A stretch of 64,000 bases of DNA from CAVOAK01 sp965217615 (lineage in GTDB: Bacteria; Pseudomonadota; Alphaproteobacteria; UBA8366; CAVOAK01). The position numbers were made by a program, and so were the translations under genes. Numbering within the stretch: position 1 is the stretch's first letter; the number at the start of each line of letters is the position of its first letter. The notes beneath the pieces are model-generated. The model did not search any database. It was given only the letters and a program-made list of their open reading frames with translations, and had not been told where the DNA came from. The stretch spans positions 156,943-220,942 of the forward strand of contig CBDCIT010000047.1 of the NCBI GenBank assembly GCA_965217615.1. The letters are read 5' to 3'. Of the stretch, positions 25,300 to 34,477 are shown in pieces.

Positions 25300-27740
25300 A
25301 GCGGCAGCTCCGCGACGGCAGGTTCTGCCATAACTTCTTCGATCAACTCCCGCGCTGCCTCGTCGAAAAGTTGGTCGACGCCAAGGCCATAGACTTGCTC
25401 CTTGCCAATCTCGAGCAGAACTGGCACGGCCAATGGAGATACGCGGTCTAGCTTGCGGTGGCTGATACGTCCTTTTACGCGACCGAGCATCTGCGCAAGC
25501 CGCTGAACGTCGGTCAGCCCGTGCGCCGCATCCGTCCGCGTTGCACGGAGCAACACGTGGTCCGGCTCGTGGGCGTGCAAAACGTCGTAAATCAAATCGG
25601 AATTGAACGTGACTTGGCGGCGCGTCTTTTGTTCACCCGGGTAGCGCCGTTCGATGAGCCCGGCGATGACCGCAACATTGCGGAATGTGCGTTTGAGCAT
25701 AGACGATTCATCCATCCAAGCTTCCAAGTCGTCGCCGAGCATATCCTCGTCGAAAAGCTGGGCAATATCGGTAGCGGCTTCAACGCTCCAGACGGCGAGC
25801 ACATAGTCCGTCGCTACAAATCCAAGCGGTCCAAGGCCCGCCCGTTCCATACGTCGGGTTAACAGCATGCCGAGTGTCTGATGCGCGTTGCGCCCCTCAA
25901 AGCAATAAGCAACCAGAAATTCCTTTCCACCGCGCGGAAAGGCTTCGACGAGCAGCCCCTCATTTCCGGGCAGCACCGAACGCCATTGCTGCAATCCCAG
26001 CCACTCGCGTACCGCGCCCGGCATATCGCGCCAACGCTCCGGTCTCGCGAGCATCGTTCGAACGCGGTCGGCCAGGTGAGTCGAAAGCGGCAGCCTACCG
26101 CCCTGATAGGCGGGAACCTTCGGCGCATCGCCCGAGGCGCGCGTGACGATTGCGGTCGTTTCACGGATGCTTTCGAAGCACAATAGTTGTCCGCTGAAGA
26201 CGAATGTATCTCCCGGCTCAAGATTGATGATGAAGTGCTCCTCCACTTCGCCTAAGACCCTGCCACGCCGCAGCCGAACCTTCATCATGACCGACTCGAC
26301 GATGGTGCCGATGTTCATTCGGTATCGCTGCGTTGCTTTTGCCGAAGCAATTCGATAGCGGCCGTCTGAAGTGCGTTTTAGGCGGTGGTAGCGTTCGTAG
26401 TTGCCGAGCGCATAGCCGCCATTTTCAACGAATCCCAAGGTGTCGTAGAAATCACGACGGGGAAGATCGGCATACGGAGCCGCTTTCGTAACCTCGGCGT
26501 ACATGTCGTCGGCGTCAAACGCTTCGGAACACGCCATGCCCAAGAGATGCTGAGACAGCACATCGAGTCCGCCAATTCGCGGTGGATCGCCGTCGAGGGA
26601 CTGATCGTGAACCGCATCTAGGGCGGCCTGGCATTCGAGGAACTCGAAACGATTGGCCGGCACCAGCACCGCCCGGCTCGGCGTATCGAGCCGATGGCCG
26701 GCACGCCCGATCCGTTGAATTAAACGGCTGGCTCCCTTGGGTGCGCCAACCTGTACGACCAGATCGACTGCCGCCCAATCGACACCCAGATCGAGCGACG
26801 ATGTTGCGACAACTGCGCGCAGGCGCCCTGCGGCAATTGCCGCCTCGACTTTGCGGCGCTGCTCCACCGCCAGGCTGCCGTGATGCAGGGCAATTGCTAG
26901 ATTGTCGTCGTTCAGTCGCCAGAGTTCCTGAAAGACGATTTCCGCTTGTGCGCGGGTGTTGACGAACACCAACGTGGTCTCGGCCCTGCGAATCTCGTTG
27001 TAGACCTCCGGAAGCGCGTGCACGGCCATGTGTCCGGACCAGGGGATGTCGTTTTCTGTGGTTAGGATGTGAACGTCCGGCTCGCAGCCACCAATCCCCT
27101 CTATCAGGCGAACGCTGCGACCGTTGGCGTCAGGCGATAACCATGCACGAAGCTGGTCCGGCCAGGCGACCGTTGCGGAAAGCCCAATCCGCAAGCTAAA
27201 CGGAGCAATCTGTGACAGTCTCGCCAGCCCCAGCGACATCAGGTCGCCGCGCTTGGTTCCGGCGAGCGCGTGAATCTCATCCACGACGACAAAGCGCAGA
27301 CCGGTGAACAAATTCTCCGCGTCCTCGTAAGACAGCAGAAGCGCCAGCGACTCAGGGGTTGTGAGCAAGATGTGCGGCGGTTGCCGGCGTTGACGTTCAC
27401 GTTTGCTGTGCGGTGTGTCCCCGGTCCGTGATTCAGCCCGGATCGGCAGGTCGAGTTCCGCGATGGGCGTTTCGAGATTGCGATGAATGTCGACGGCCAG
27501 CGCCTTCAGCGGTGAGATATAGAGAGTGTGCAGCGATGGCGGTTTTTCGCCGGCGGACGACGTCGCTAGTTCCGTCATTGCGGGCAGGAAGCCGGCGAGC
27601 GTCTTGCCGCCGCCTGTCGGCGCGATCAGGAGCGTGTGTTCACCATCGCGTGCGGCTTCAAGCATGGCGAGTTGGTGCGGATGGGGCGTCCATCCGCGCT
27701 TCTCAAACCACCTAGCGAATGGCGCCGGCAACTGCTTCAT
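25296..27740 (-). CDS. Ligase-associated DEXH-box helicase (Lhr family)
   Basis: An 814-residue superfamily 2 helicase. Motif I is LLIAPTGGGKTLAGFLPAM, Ia region TLYISPLKALAVD, motif II VVVDEIHALAGTKRGD, motif III GLSATVAWP, motif V VVATSSLDLGVDWAAVD and motif VI QRIGRAGHR. A long C-terminal half with a winged-helix/Lhr-specific region follows. Start is taken at ATG 27740 (MKQLPAPFARWFEKRGW) because the extra upstream residues are not family-like. Presumed role is DNA repair together with PdeM. Confidence 0.92.
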   Translation of the reverse strand: MKQLPAPFARWFEKRGWTPHPHQLAMLEAARDGEHTLLIAPTGGGKTLAGFLPAMTELATSSAGEKPPSLHTLYISPLKALAVDIHRNLETPIAELDLPIRAESRTGDTPHSKRERQRRQPPHILLTTPESLALLLSYEDAENLFTGLRFVVVDEIHALAGTKRGDLMSLGLARLSQIAPFSLRIGLSATVAWPDQLRAWLSPDANGRSVRLIEGIGGCEPDVHILTTENDIPWSGHMAVHALPEVYNEIRRAETTLVFVNTRAQAEIVFQELWRLNDDNLAIALHHGSLAVEQRRKVEAAIAAGRLRAVVATSSLDLGVDWAAVDLVVQVGAPKGASRLIQRIGRAGHRLDTPSRAVLVPANRFEFLECQAALDAVHDQSLDGDPPRIGGLDVLSQHLLGMACSEAFDADDMYAEVTKAAPYADLPRRDFYDTLGFVENGGYALGNYERYHRLKRTSDGRYRIASAKATQRYRMNIGTIVESVMMKVRLRRGRVLGEVEEHFIINLEPGDTFVFSGQLLCFESIRETTAIVTRASGDAPKVPAYQGGRLPLSTHLADRVRTMLARPERWRDMPGAVREWLGLQQWRSVLPGNEGLLVEAFPRGGKEFLVAYCFEGRNAHQTLGMLLTRRMERAGLGPLGFVATDYVLAVWSVEAATDIAQLFDEDMLGDDLEAWMDESSMLKRTFRNVAVIAGLIERRYPGEQKTRRQVTFNSDLIYDVLHAHEPDHVLLRATRTDAAHGLTDVQRLAQMLGRVKGRISHRKLDRVSPLAVPVLLEIGKEQVYGLGVDQLFDEAARELIEEVMAEPAVAELPL

Positions 27741-27853
27741 GACACCGACTATATACTGGCCGCTTCGGCGATGCATGAGGCCGCAGCCTTGTGGCGGTCT
27801 TTAACTCACCGAGGTATCGCTAGCACCAGCCGGCGCGGCTGCGGCGAAAATTG

Positions 27854-28591
27854 CTATGTCTTGCGGAATGCGATCGCTGCGCCCAGGCCGGCGATCACGG
27901 CAATCAAGATGGCGACAATACCGTAGGATGCGGAATATTCATGTGCGAATTGATATATGTCGGCGCCAACGCCGATCTGGCTGACGTAGAGCGGCGTCGT
28001 CTGGGCGCTTTCCACCGCACCATCACGAATCAAAAACACCTCGACCTTGTATGTTCCGGTTGGGACGTTCGCCGGGAAGAACACGTTCGTGCGGAACAGG
28101 CGGTCGCCGAGCTTGGTCACCTTTCCCTCATTAACCTGATAATGCCCAATTCGCTCTTTGTTGCGGACGAAGGCCTCGATGAAGGCCTTTGCATCCTCCG
28201 GTGACGTGTCGCCGGTTGCTGTGAGGCGGAGGTATTCAACGCCCATTCTGTGTCGTTCGCGAATCGTCTGCGGTAGCCAATCACCGAGTCCACGCGACGC
28301 CATGATCAGATAATAGGCAGGTGCATTCTTGACGGAGACCTGGTCCTTATTGAGCCAAATTCCGGCAATGTGCTCTTTACGGCGGACTGCCACAGACTGG
28401 GGTGGGCCGCTAACTACGACGACCAAGTCTCCCTCGCCCTCGATGGCTCCGAAAAGGAGAACTTCGGTCCCGGTAAACCCGGTCGTGATCGCCACCAGAT
28501 GCTCCGACAGATCGGCGATCAATGGTTCAGCCTGAGCCGGCAGTGCGAGCCCAAACCAAAGTGCGGCGATTCCGAGCAGCCGGCCACTCAT
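27854..28591 (-). CDS. TIGR02186-family membrane-anchored periplasmic protein
   Basis: A 245-residue protein with a signal peptide (LGIAALWFGLALPAQAEP), a beta-rich periplasmic domain (ITTGFTGTEVLLFGAIEGEG, VVVSGPPQSVAVRRKEH, VFFPANVPTGTYKVEVFLI) and one C-terminal helix (YGIVAILIAVIAGLGAAIAF). I assign it to the TIGR02186 group, of unknown function, which is usually found beside TauE/SafE exporters. Its ATG overlaps the exporter stop (ATGA), so the pair is translationally coupled and probably works together. Confidence 0.85.
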   Translation of the reverse strand: MSGRLLGIAALWFGLALPAQAEPLIADLSEHLVAITTGFTGTEVLLFGAIEGEGDLVVVVSGPPQSVAVRRKEHIAGIWLNKDQVSVKNAPAYYLIMASRGLGDWLPQTIRERHRMGVEYLRLTATGDTSPEDAKAFIEAFVRNKERIGHYQVNEGKVTKLGDRLFRTNVFFPANVPTGTYKVEVFLIRDGAVESAQTTPLYVSQIGVGADIYQFAHEYSASYGIVAILIAVIAGLGAAIAFRKT

Positions 28592-29508
28592 GACTCGACC
28601 GCCGTGCCGATCGAGTACAGGTCTGCCGGTTTGGCCACGAGGTCAAATCCCAGCTTTCCGCATACACTCAACACAAGCGCCGCCAGCAGCCCGCGCAGAT
28701 GCTCGCCCTTGAGCCGGCTTCCCACTCGGGTGCCGAGTTGCGCACCGATCACGCCGCCAGTCATCAACAGCAGCGCCAAGATGATGTCGACCGTTTGATT
28801 TTGATAGGCCTGCAGGAATGTCACGTTGCTGGTAACGAATATAATCTGAAACAGAGACGTTCCGACCACGACCGAAGTCGGCATGCCGAGCAGATAGATC
28901 ATTGCCGGTACCATGAAGAAGCCGCCCCCGACACCCATGATCGCCGATAGAATGCCGACCAGGAATCCGAGCGCCGCCGGCAACAGGGCACTGATATAGA
29001 GTTTGGATCTGCGGAATCTCATTTTGAACGGCAGGCCGTGCAGCCAGTTGTGTTGATGCAGCTTGCGGCGATGCCCAGTCGGTGTCCGGCTGCGGCGGAT
29101 CGTGCGCAGGCTCTCGAACGCCATCAGGCTGCCAATGATGCCGAGGAAGACGACGAATGCCAGCTTGATGACGAGATCGATCTGACCGATGTTGCGGAGC
29201 AGTTTGAACAACCACACGCCCAGCGTCGAGCCAAGAAGTCCGCCCACGAGCAATACGAATCCCATCTTGAAGTCGACGTTTCCGCGGCGCCAATGAGCGA
29301 GAACGCCACTAACCGAAGATGCGACGATCTGATTGGCTTCCGTGCCAACGGCCACCGCCGGTGGCACACCGATGAAGATCAATAGGGGGGTCATCAGAAA
29401 ACCGCCGCCAACGCCGAAAATGCCGGACAAAACGCCGACTCCCGTGCCCATGCCGAGCAGCAGAAAGATGTTAACCGACATCTCGGCAATCGGCAGGTAA
29501 ATGTGCAT
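28588..29508 (-). CDS. TauE/SafE-family sulfite/organosulfonate exporter
   Basis: A 306-residue inner-membrane protein with two homologous halves: GMGTGVGVLSGIFGVGGGFL near residue 20 and ILSAIMGVGGGFFMVPAMIY near residue 190, both carrying the GxGGG loop of the family. About eight helices are predicted. A basic insert (RTIRRSRTPTGHRRKLHQ) lies between the halves. The coupled TIGR02186 gene and a TusA-like gene diverging 291 nt away suggest sulfur compound handling; exact substrate unknown. Confidence 0.92.
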   Translation of the reverse strand: MHIYLPIAEMSVNIFLLLGMGTGVGVLSGIFGVGGGFLMTPLLIFIGVPPAVAVGTEANQIVASSVSGVLAHWRRGNVDFKMGFVLLVGGLLGSTLGVWLFKLLRNIGQIDLVIKLAFVVFLGIIGSLMAFESLRTIRRSRTPTGHRRKLHQHNWLHGLPFKMRFRRSKLYISALLPAALGFLVGILSAIMGVGGGFFMVPAMIYLLGMPTSVVVGTSLFQIIFVTSNVTFLQAYQNQTVDIILALLLMTGGVIGAQLGTRVGSRLKGEHLRGLLAALVLSVCGKLGFDLVAKPADLYSIGTAVES

Positions 29509-29799
29509 TCGAGCCGCCGCTTTCCTTGTTCAGGCCGGCGCCAATTCAGCAGACCGAACGCCGCTAATTTTCGGTATCCGTTGGTGTTTTTTTGCCGTAG
29601 TGCGTAGGACGAACAGAGCGCGATATTCAGGCGTTATCTGTTGATGGTCAACAACTTACCCCGCAATCTCTCCGCCGTCGCGGTATTTTGTCATAGAATG
29701 GTGATGTGGTGGGGCGGCTTTCGAAGGTCGCATTCAGAAATCGGTCGCCCGGCGGCGTTGAAGTTTCGAACCCGGCAGGAGCGAATGCGGGAGGAGCAG
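29509..29799. other. Divergent spacer between the TauE exporter and tusA-like gene
   Basis: No gene seen. It should hold promoters in both directions. An open frame reaches back from the TusA start to 29641 but has no family resemblance before 29800. I find no clear -35/-10 pair. Confidence 0.4.
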
Positions 29800-30027
29800 A
29801 TGGTGGCGACCGTGGCCCTCGATGCACAGGGTCTGTTGTGTCCATTGCCGGTATTGCGCGCGCGCAAGGCAATGAAGGCGCTTCAGGCCGGCGAGCTCTT
29901 GGAAGTACTGGCGACAGACCCGGGAGCGGTTGGAGATTTCGCGGCCTTTTGCAGTACGACGGGTGACGAGCTCGTCGAATCGAGCGAAAAGGAAGGCGTG
30001 TTCCGGTTCCTGATTCGCAAATCGTGA
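29800..30027 (+). CDS. TusA/SirA-family sulfur carrier
   Basis: A 75-residue protein with the signature LDAQGLLCPLPVLRARKAM, in which the cysteine of CPxP carries a persulfide in TusA-type proteins. Start ATG 29800 follows GGGAGGAG closely; the longer frame from 29641 is rejected. The C-terminal half (VLATDPGAVGDFAAFCSTTG) is standard for the family. It could serve tRNA thiolation or general sulfur transfer; the adjoining TauE and TIGR02186 genes hint at the latter. Confidence 0.9.
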   Translation: MVATVALDAQGLLCPLPVLRARKAMKALQAGELLEVLATDPGAVGDFAAFCSTTGDELVESSEKEGVFRFLIRKS

Positions 30028-30070
30028 ACGTCCGCACGCCTAGCTGATACTTGATGCTTCTCAAAGAGAA

Positions 30071-30090
30071 GGGCCCGCGCGAGCGGACCC
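30071..30090 (-). terminator. Bidirectional hairpin between tusA-like and DapA-family genes
   Basis: GGGCCCGC (30071-30078), loop GCGA, GCGGACCC (30083-30090), one C-A mismatch. Read on the minus strand it is followed by TTCTCTTT, a good Rho-independent terminator for the DapA-family gene; on the plus strand the tail is weak but it may also stop tusA-like transcription. Confidence 0.7.
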
Positions 30091-30117
30091 TATTGGTCAT
30101 TCGTCGCGTAAGATCGG

Positions 30118-31053
30118 TTATTGCGCCGCCATATCTTCTTCGAGTGGCGCCATGCTGAAGTATTCTGCTTCTAGCTCGGACAGCAACGTCTTGGCCTGCT
30201 CGTCTCCGAGACCGTCGAGCGGCGGCCGCACTTGTGCCCATGACGCATCGTCGTGGAAGTGCGCGACGATGCGTTTGCAAGCGGGTATCAGCGGGTAGGC
30301 CTGAATCGTCTTGCGGACCAGCGTGATGCCGGCCTGAAGTTCGTCGGCCTGCGGTGTCTGCCAGTTCTCCGCCACATGCTTGATGCCCGCGGGATTGACA
30401 TTGCCGGTTGCCGTGATGCAACCGACACCGCCGCCACGCAGCGTCGCCAATAGGAACGCCTCAGAGCCAGCGAACGTCCCAAAGGCGGGAAAGGCGTTGA
30501 GCACGGCTTCGGTGTTGCTCCAGTCACCGGAACTGTCTTTGAGGCCGACGACCGTATCCGGATACTCTTTGATAAGACGCTCGATCAAAGTGAGGGTGAT
30601 GGGCACGTTGGCGATCGGCGGAATGTGGTAGAGGTAGATCGCCAACCGGGCGTCGCCAACGCGTTGGATGACCTCTGAAAAGCTCGCAAACAGACCATCG
30701 TCGCTGACGCCCTTGTAGTAGAACGGCGGCAGCATAAGAACGCCGCGACAGCCATGCTTGACCGCATGTGACGTCATTTGTACAGCGTCGGTGAGGGCGC
30801 ACGCCCCGGTTCCGGGCATCAGCATGTTGCCGGAGATGCCAGACTCGACCAACGCATCGAGCTGCGCCATGCGCTCTTCCACCGACGTCGAATTGGCTTC
30901 GCTTGTGGTTCCGAACACCGCAAGACCATCGACCCCCTGGTCGAGCAGCCAACGGCAATATTGGACAAACTTGCCAGTGTCCGGGCTCAAGTCGGCCTTG
31001 AAAGGAGTGAGCACCGGCACCAACACACCGGAGAACCGCTCAACGCTTGTCAT
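30118..31053 (-). CDS. Dihydrodipicolinate synthase/N-acetylneuraminate lyase-family protein
   Basis: A 311-residue TIM-barrel lyase/aldolase. GVLVPVLTPFKADLSPD is the N-terminal strand, GTTSEANSTSVEER replaces the GTTGE motif, YLYHIPPIANVPIT carries the conserved tyrosine and VVGLKDSSGDWSNTE the Schiff-base lysine. The serine in GTTSE and isolated position argue against true DapA; substrates of this subgroup are usually 2-keto acids. ATG 31053 follows AGAGAGG. A hairpin terminator lies 28 nt past its stop. Confidence 0.85.
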   Translation of the reverse strand: MTSVERFSGVLVPVLTPFKADLSPDTGKFVQYCRWLLDQGVDGLAVFGTTSEANSTSVEERMAQLDALVESGISGNMLMPGTGACALTDAVQMTSHAVKHGCRGVLMLPPFYYKGVSDDGLFASFSEVIQRVGDARLAIYLYHIPPIANVPITLTLIERLIKEYPDTVVGLKDSSGDWSNTEAVLNAFPAFGTFAGSEAFLLATLRGGGVGCITATGNVNPAGIKHVAENWQTPQADELQAGITLVRKTIQAYPLIPACKRIVAHFHDDASWAQVRPPLDGLGDEQAKTLLSELEAEYFSMAPLEEDMAAQ

Positions 31054-31281
31054 TACTGCCTCTCTTTCCAGTCATAGCGCAGGGTGGCAGGGATGCGCGC
31101 TGCCATAGAACCTGTCCAGCGAATCGCCGCACCATATGCCAAAGGCGGATTGTCGTAAATCGGGCGGCTCCTCATACGGCAACCTCAATGTGTCCATCGG
31201 CACGGTTCCGAGCGAGCGGACCATCACTTGCGATGCAGGTCAGATCGCGCGACATAGAGGCAACACGAGGTGGAATCTTAG

Positions 31282-32328
31282 GTGGACGGCGTGGCTCAGA
31301 CAATTGCGACGATACGCGACACGCATCCGGCGTCCAGCCGGCTCATTTCGGTTGCCCCGATGATGGCCTGGACCGATCGTCACGAGCGCGTCTTTCTGAG
31401 GCTGATCAGCCGGCATGTCATGCTCTACACGGAGATGGTCGCGACCGGCGCAATCATTCATGGCGACCGCGAACGCCATCTCGGCCACGATCCGGTGGAA
31501 CACCCGCTCGCCTTGCAGCTTGGCGGCGCCAATCCCGTCGAACTCGCCGAGTGTACCCGCATCGCGACGGATTACGGCTTCGATGAGGTCAATCTCAATG
31601 TCGGTTGCCCTAGCGACCGGGTGCAATCAGGTCGATTCGGCGCCTGCCTAATGCTCGACCCACCTCAAGTAGCGCGATGCGTCAGCGCAATGATGGCAGC
31701 ATCGCAGCTGCCCATTACGGTCAAGTCGCGGATCGGCGTGGATGACCGCGGTTCGTATGCTGATTTGCGAAGCTTCGTAGCGACGATCGCCGACACTGGA
31801 TGTCAAACGCTTATCGTACACGCGCGAAAGGCTTTGCTTTCGGGTCTATCGCCCAAGGAAAATCGGGAAATACCGCCGCTCAAGTATGAATTCGTTCATC
31901 GCCTTAAGCAGGAATTCCCGACCCTAGAGATCATCATCAACGGCGGAATCTGCAGCCTGGAGCAGGCAGCAGAGCATCTAAATCATGTAGATGGCGTGAT
32001 GTTTGGCCGCGAAGCGTACCAAAATCCGTACATGCTTGCCGATGTGGATCGACGGTTCTTCGGCGACCATAAGTCCACACCAACACGCGAGGAGATCATC
32101 GACGGCTTCATGCCCTATGTCCGGTCCGAATTGGCGAGCGGCGTGCCTCTCGTTCATATCACGCGCCACATTCTGGGCCTGTTCAACGGTCGGCCAGGCG
32201 CGCGTGCCTGGCGCCGGTTCTTGAGCAACTATGCGCGAAAACCTGGCGCCGGCGCACGCGTGATCGAGCAAGCGGTTGCTTGCATCCTGGATCCAACAAA
32301 TGTGCCGGTCGCGAAGCTCGTCGGTTGA
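31282..32328 (+). CDS. dusA: tRNA-dihydrouridine synthase A
   Basis: A 348-residue FMN enzyme that reduces uridine 20/20a in the D-loop of tRNA. SVAPMMAWTDRHERVFLRLI is the FMN-binding start, NLNVGCPSDRVQSGRFGACL carries the catalytic cysteine, ITVKSRIGVDD and LIVHARKALLSGLSPKENR are conserved, and VDGMMFGREAYQNP-type sequence (VDGVMFGREAYQNP here) closes the barrel. The start is GTG 31282 or GTG 31291; neither has a strong ribosome site. Converges on deoA with 37 nt between. Confidence 0.94.
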   Translation: MDGVAQTIATIRDTHPASSRLISVAPMMAWTDRHERVFLRLISRHVMLYTEMVATGAIIHGDRERHLGHDPVEHPLALQLGGANPVELAECTRIATDYGFDEVNLNVGCPSDRVQSGRFGACLMLDPPQVARCVSAMMAASQLPITVKSRIGVDDRGSYADLRSFVATIADTGCQTLIVHARKALLSGLSPKENREIPPLKYEFVHRLKQEFPTLEIIINGGICSLEQAAEHLNHVDGVMFGREAYQNPYMLADVDRRFFGDHKSTPTREEIIDGFMPYVRSELASGVPLVHITRHILGLFNGRPGARAWRRFLSNYARKPGAGARVIEQAVACILDPTNVPVAKLVG

Positions 32329-32365
32329 GCACAGACGCGGCCAAGCAACGCGAAGGTCGTCAAAG

Positions 32366-33697
32366 TCAGACGATGCGCTTGTATATGCGTGGCTTCCGGC
32401 GAGGCGCCTTGCTGCCGACCGTAAAGGCGGCGGAGATTGCCCTGACGGCACGCGCCGCCGATTTCGTATCGGCGGCATGAACGATTGCCAGCGGATGGTT
32501 CATGCCGACTTCCTCTCCCGGACCCGCGACCTCCGCAAGACCAACCCCGTAGTCGATGACATCGCGCTGGTGTAACCGTCCGCCGCCGAGACGGATGATT
32601 GCCAGACCGAGCGCCCGCGTATCGACTTTCACCACCACGCCCCCGTGCTTGGGGTAAACGGCGCGCGTCACCTTTGCCTTCGGCAAATGAACATCGGCGG
32701 ACTCGCAAAAGCCTTTGGGGCCGCCCGCAGCGGCAACCATGTCGTCGAACCGCTGGGCGGCGCCACCGCACTCAAGCGCGTTTTCAAGCAAGCGCCGCGT
32801 GTCGCTGGACCTTGATGTAATACCGCCCAGTTCGAGTAGCTCGCATGCGAGCGCCATCGTGATTTCTAGCAATCGGGGATCGCGCGCCCGTCCGGTCAAG
32901 AATTCGACTGCTTCGCGCACTTCCAGAGCGTTCCCAGCGGTGCGCCCAAGGACTTGATTCATGTCGGTGATGAGCGCCTTCGTTCGAAGTCCGGCACCTT
33001 TCGCAACCTCTACGATGGCCCGTGCCAGCTCTTCCGCAACGGCGATTTTGGCCGCGAACGCGCCGGATCCAGTTTTCACATCCATCACCAAAGCATCGAT
33101 GCTGGCGGCAAGTTTCTTGGACAGGATCGAACCAACGATCAGGGGCATCGATTCGACAGTCGCCGTGACGTCGCGGACGCCGTAGAGCCTTCTGTCACCG
33201 GGAGCTAGCTCTCCTGTCTGACCGATGATCGCGCAGCCGACTTTTTGAACATTTCGACGGAACGTTTTTATGTCGGGAGCTGTATCGTATCCGGGAATGC
33301 TGTCGAGCTTGTCGAGTGTGCCGCCGGTATGGCCAAGGCCGCGCCCCGAAATCATCGGAACGTAACCGCCAGCTGCCGCGACCAGTGGGGCCAGAATGAG
33401 GCTCACCTTGTCGCCCACGCCGCCGGTCGAGTGCTTGTCGAGCAGCGGACCGTCGAGGCCCAAATCAGACCAATCCAGGACTTGCCCTGTGCGCATCATT
33501 GCCTGGGTGAACGCGACGCGTTCACTTTGTTTCATGCCCTGGAAGAACACCGCCATAGCGAACGCCGCCACCTGCGCCTCGGAGAGGGAGCCGAAGGCGA
33601 TACCGCCGACGATCTGATTGATTTCCTCGTCGCTCAGCGCTGCGCCATCGCGTTTGCGGCGGATGATTTCCTGAGGAAGCACCGCGTCAGTAGTCAT
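32366..33697 (-). CDS. deoA: Thymidine phosphorylase
   Basis: A 443-residue enzyme that splits thymidine and deoxyuridine with phosphate to base and deoxyribose-1-phosphate. Signature parts are LDKHSTGGVGDKVSLILAPL, VPMISGRGLGHTGGTLDKLD, VMDVKTGSGAFA and ALITDMNQVLGRTAGNALEV. Start ATG 33697 (MTTDAVLPQEIIRRKRDG) gives the E. coli-like length and overlaps the end of deoC by 11 nt; an upstream extension to 33763 lies inside deoC. Last gene of the nucleoside operon. Confidence 0.95.
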   Translation of the reverse strand: MTTDAVLPQEIIRRKRDGAALSDEEINQIVGGIAFGSLSEAQVAAFAMAVFFQGMKQSERVAFTQAMMRTGQVLDWSDLGLDGPLLDKHSTGGVGDKVSLILAPLVAAAGGYVPMISGRGLGHTGGTLDKLDSIPGYDTAPDIKTFRRNVQKVGCAIIGQTGELAPGDRRLYGVRDVTATVESMPLIVGSILSKKLAASIDALVMDVKTGSGAFAAKIAVAEELARAIVEVAKGAGLRTKALITDMNQVLGRTAGNALEVREAVEFLTGRARDPRLLEITMALACELLELGGITSRSSDTRRLLENALECGGAAQRFDDMVAAAGGPKGFCESADVHLPKAKVTRAVYPKHGGVVVKVDTRALGLAIIRLGGGRLHQRDVIDYGVGLAEVAGPGEEVGMNHPLAIVHAADTKSAARAVRAISAAFTVGSKAPRRKPRIYKRIV

Positions 33698-34475
33698 CGG
33701 CAACGCGTTCGGTTGGGCTTCCGCCGAGCTGCTTCGATAGATCGTCCAGCAATCCACTTGCACCGAACCGGAAGGTTGCGGGCGTCGCCCAACTCGCTCC
33801 CAACAGATGATCGGCGAGCGCCAGATAAGCTGCCGCTTGCGCTGTGGTTCGCACGCCGCCTGCGGCTTTGAAGCCTACGTCGCGGCCGGACGCTTTGATC
33901 GCCGAGAGCATTGCGGCCGCAGCCTCCAGCGTCGCATTGACTCCTACTTTGCCGGTCGAGGTCTTGATGAAGTCCGCTCCGGCAGCAATTGCGTCACGGC
34001 TAGCCCGTTCGATATTGATCGTTGAAAACAGGCAGCCGGTCTCGATGATGACCTTGAGGGTGATGGAGGGTCCGCAGGCACTTCGGCAGACCTCTACCAG
34101 ATTCGTGGCCAAATCCAAATGTCCGTTGAGCCAGGCCGTGTATGGAAAGACGAGATCTACCTCGTCGGCGCCATAGTCCAATACCGCGCGTGTTTCGGTA
34201 ACGGCACATTCCGCATCCGCCCGTCCGTGTGGAAAATTTGTGACCGCGGCGATGCGGACACCGCTGCCGTCAAGCCAATTTCGGCAAAGCGGGATGAAAC
34301 GTGGCCACACGCAGACGGCGGCCACCCGACCAAACGGACCCACCGCCCGGCGGCACAAGTGATAGATCCCGGCCTCGCTGTCGGTGTCGTTCAGGCTGGT
34401 GAGGTCGAGCAGGGGAAGCACACGTTCCGCGGCGGCGCGTAGGTCCGGTCGAACTCTGATTACGCTGGCGGTCAC
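33687..34475 (-). CDS. deoC: Deoxyribose-phosphate aldolase
   Basis: A 262-residue class I aldolase that cleaves deoxyribose-5-phosphate to acetaldehyde and glyceraldehyde-3-phosphate. The Schiff-base lysine is in ADFIKTSTGKVGVNATLE and the second lysine in VGFKAAGGVRTTAQA. LDYGADEVDLVFPY and LKVIIETGCL are conserved. GTG start, only 2 nt after the pnp stop. A phosphopentomutase (deoB), needed to link the phosphorylases to this enzyme, is not in the window. Confidence 0.95.
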   Translation of the reverse strand: MTASVIRVRPDLRAAAERVLPLLDLTSLNDTDSEAGIYHLCRRAVGPFGRVAAVCVWPRFIPLCRNWLDGSGVRIAAVTNFPHGRADAECAVTETRAVLDYGADEVDLVFPYTAWLNGHLDLATNLVEVCRSACGPSITLKVIIETGCLFSTINIERASRDAIAAGADFIKTSTGKVGVNATLEAAAAMLSAIKASGRDVGFKAAGGVRTTAQAAAYLALADHLLGASWATPATFRFGASGLLDDLSKQLGGSPTERVADDY

Positions 34476-34477
34476 CG

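Noticed and set aside
29641..29799. N-terminal 53-codon extension of the TusA-like protein
   Set aside because: No resemblance to the family, and a strong GGGAGGAG site precedes ATG 29800.
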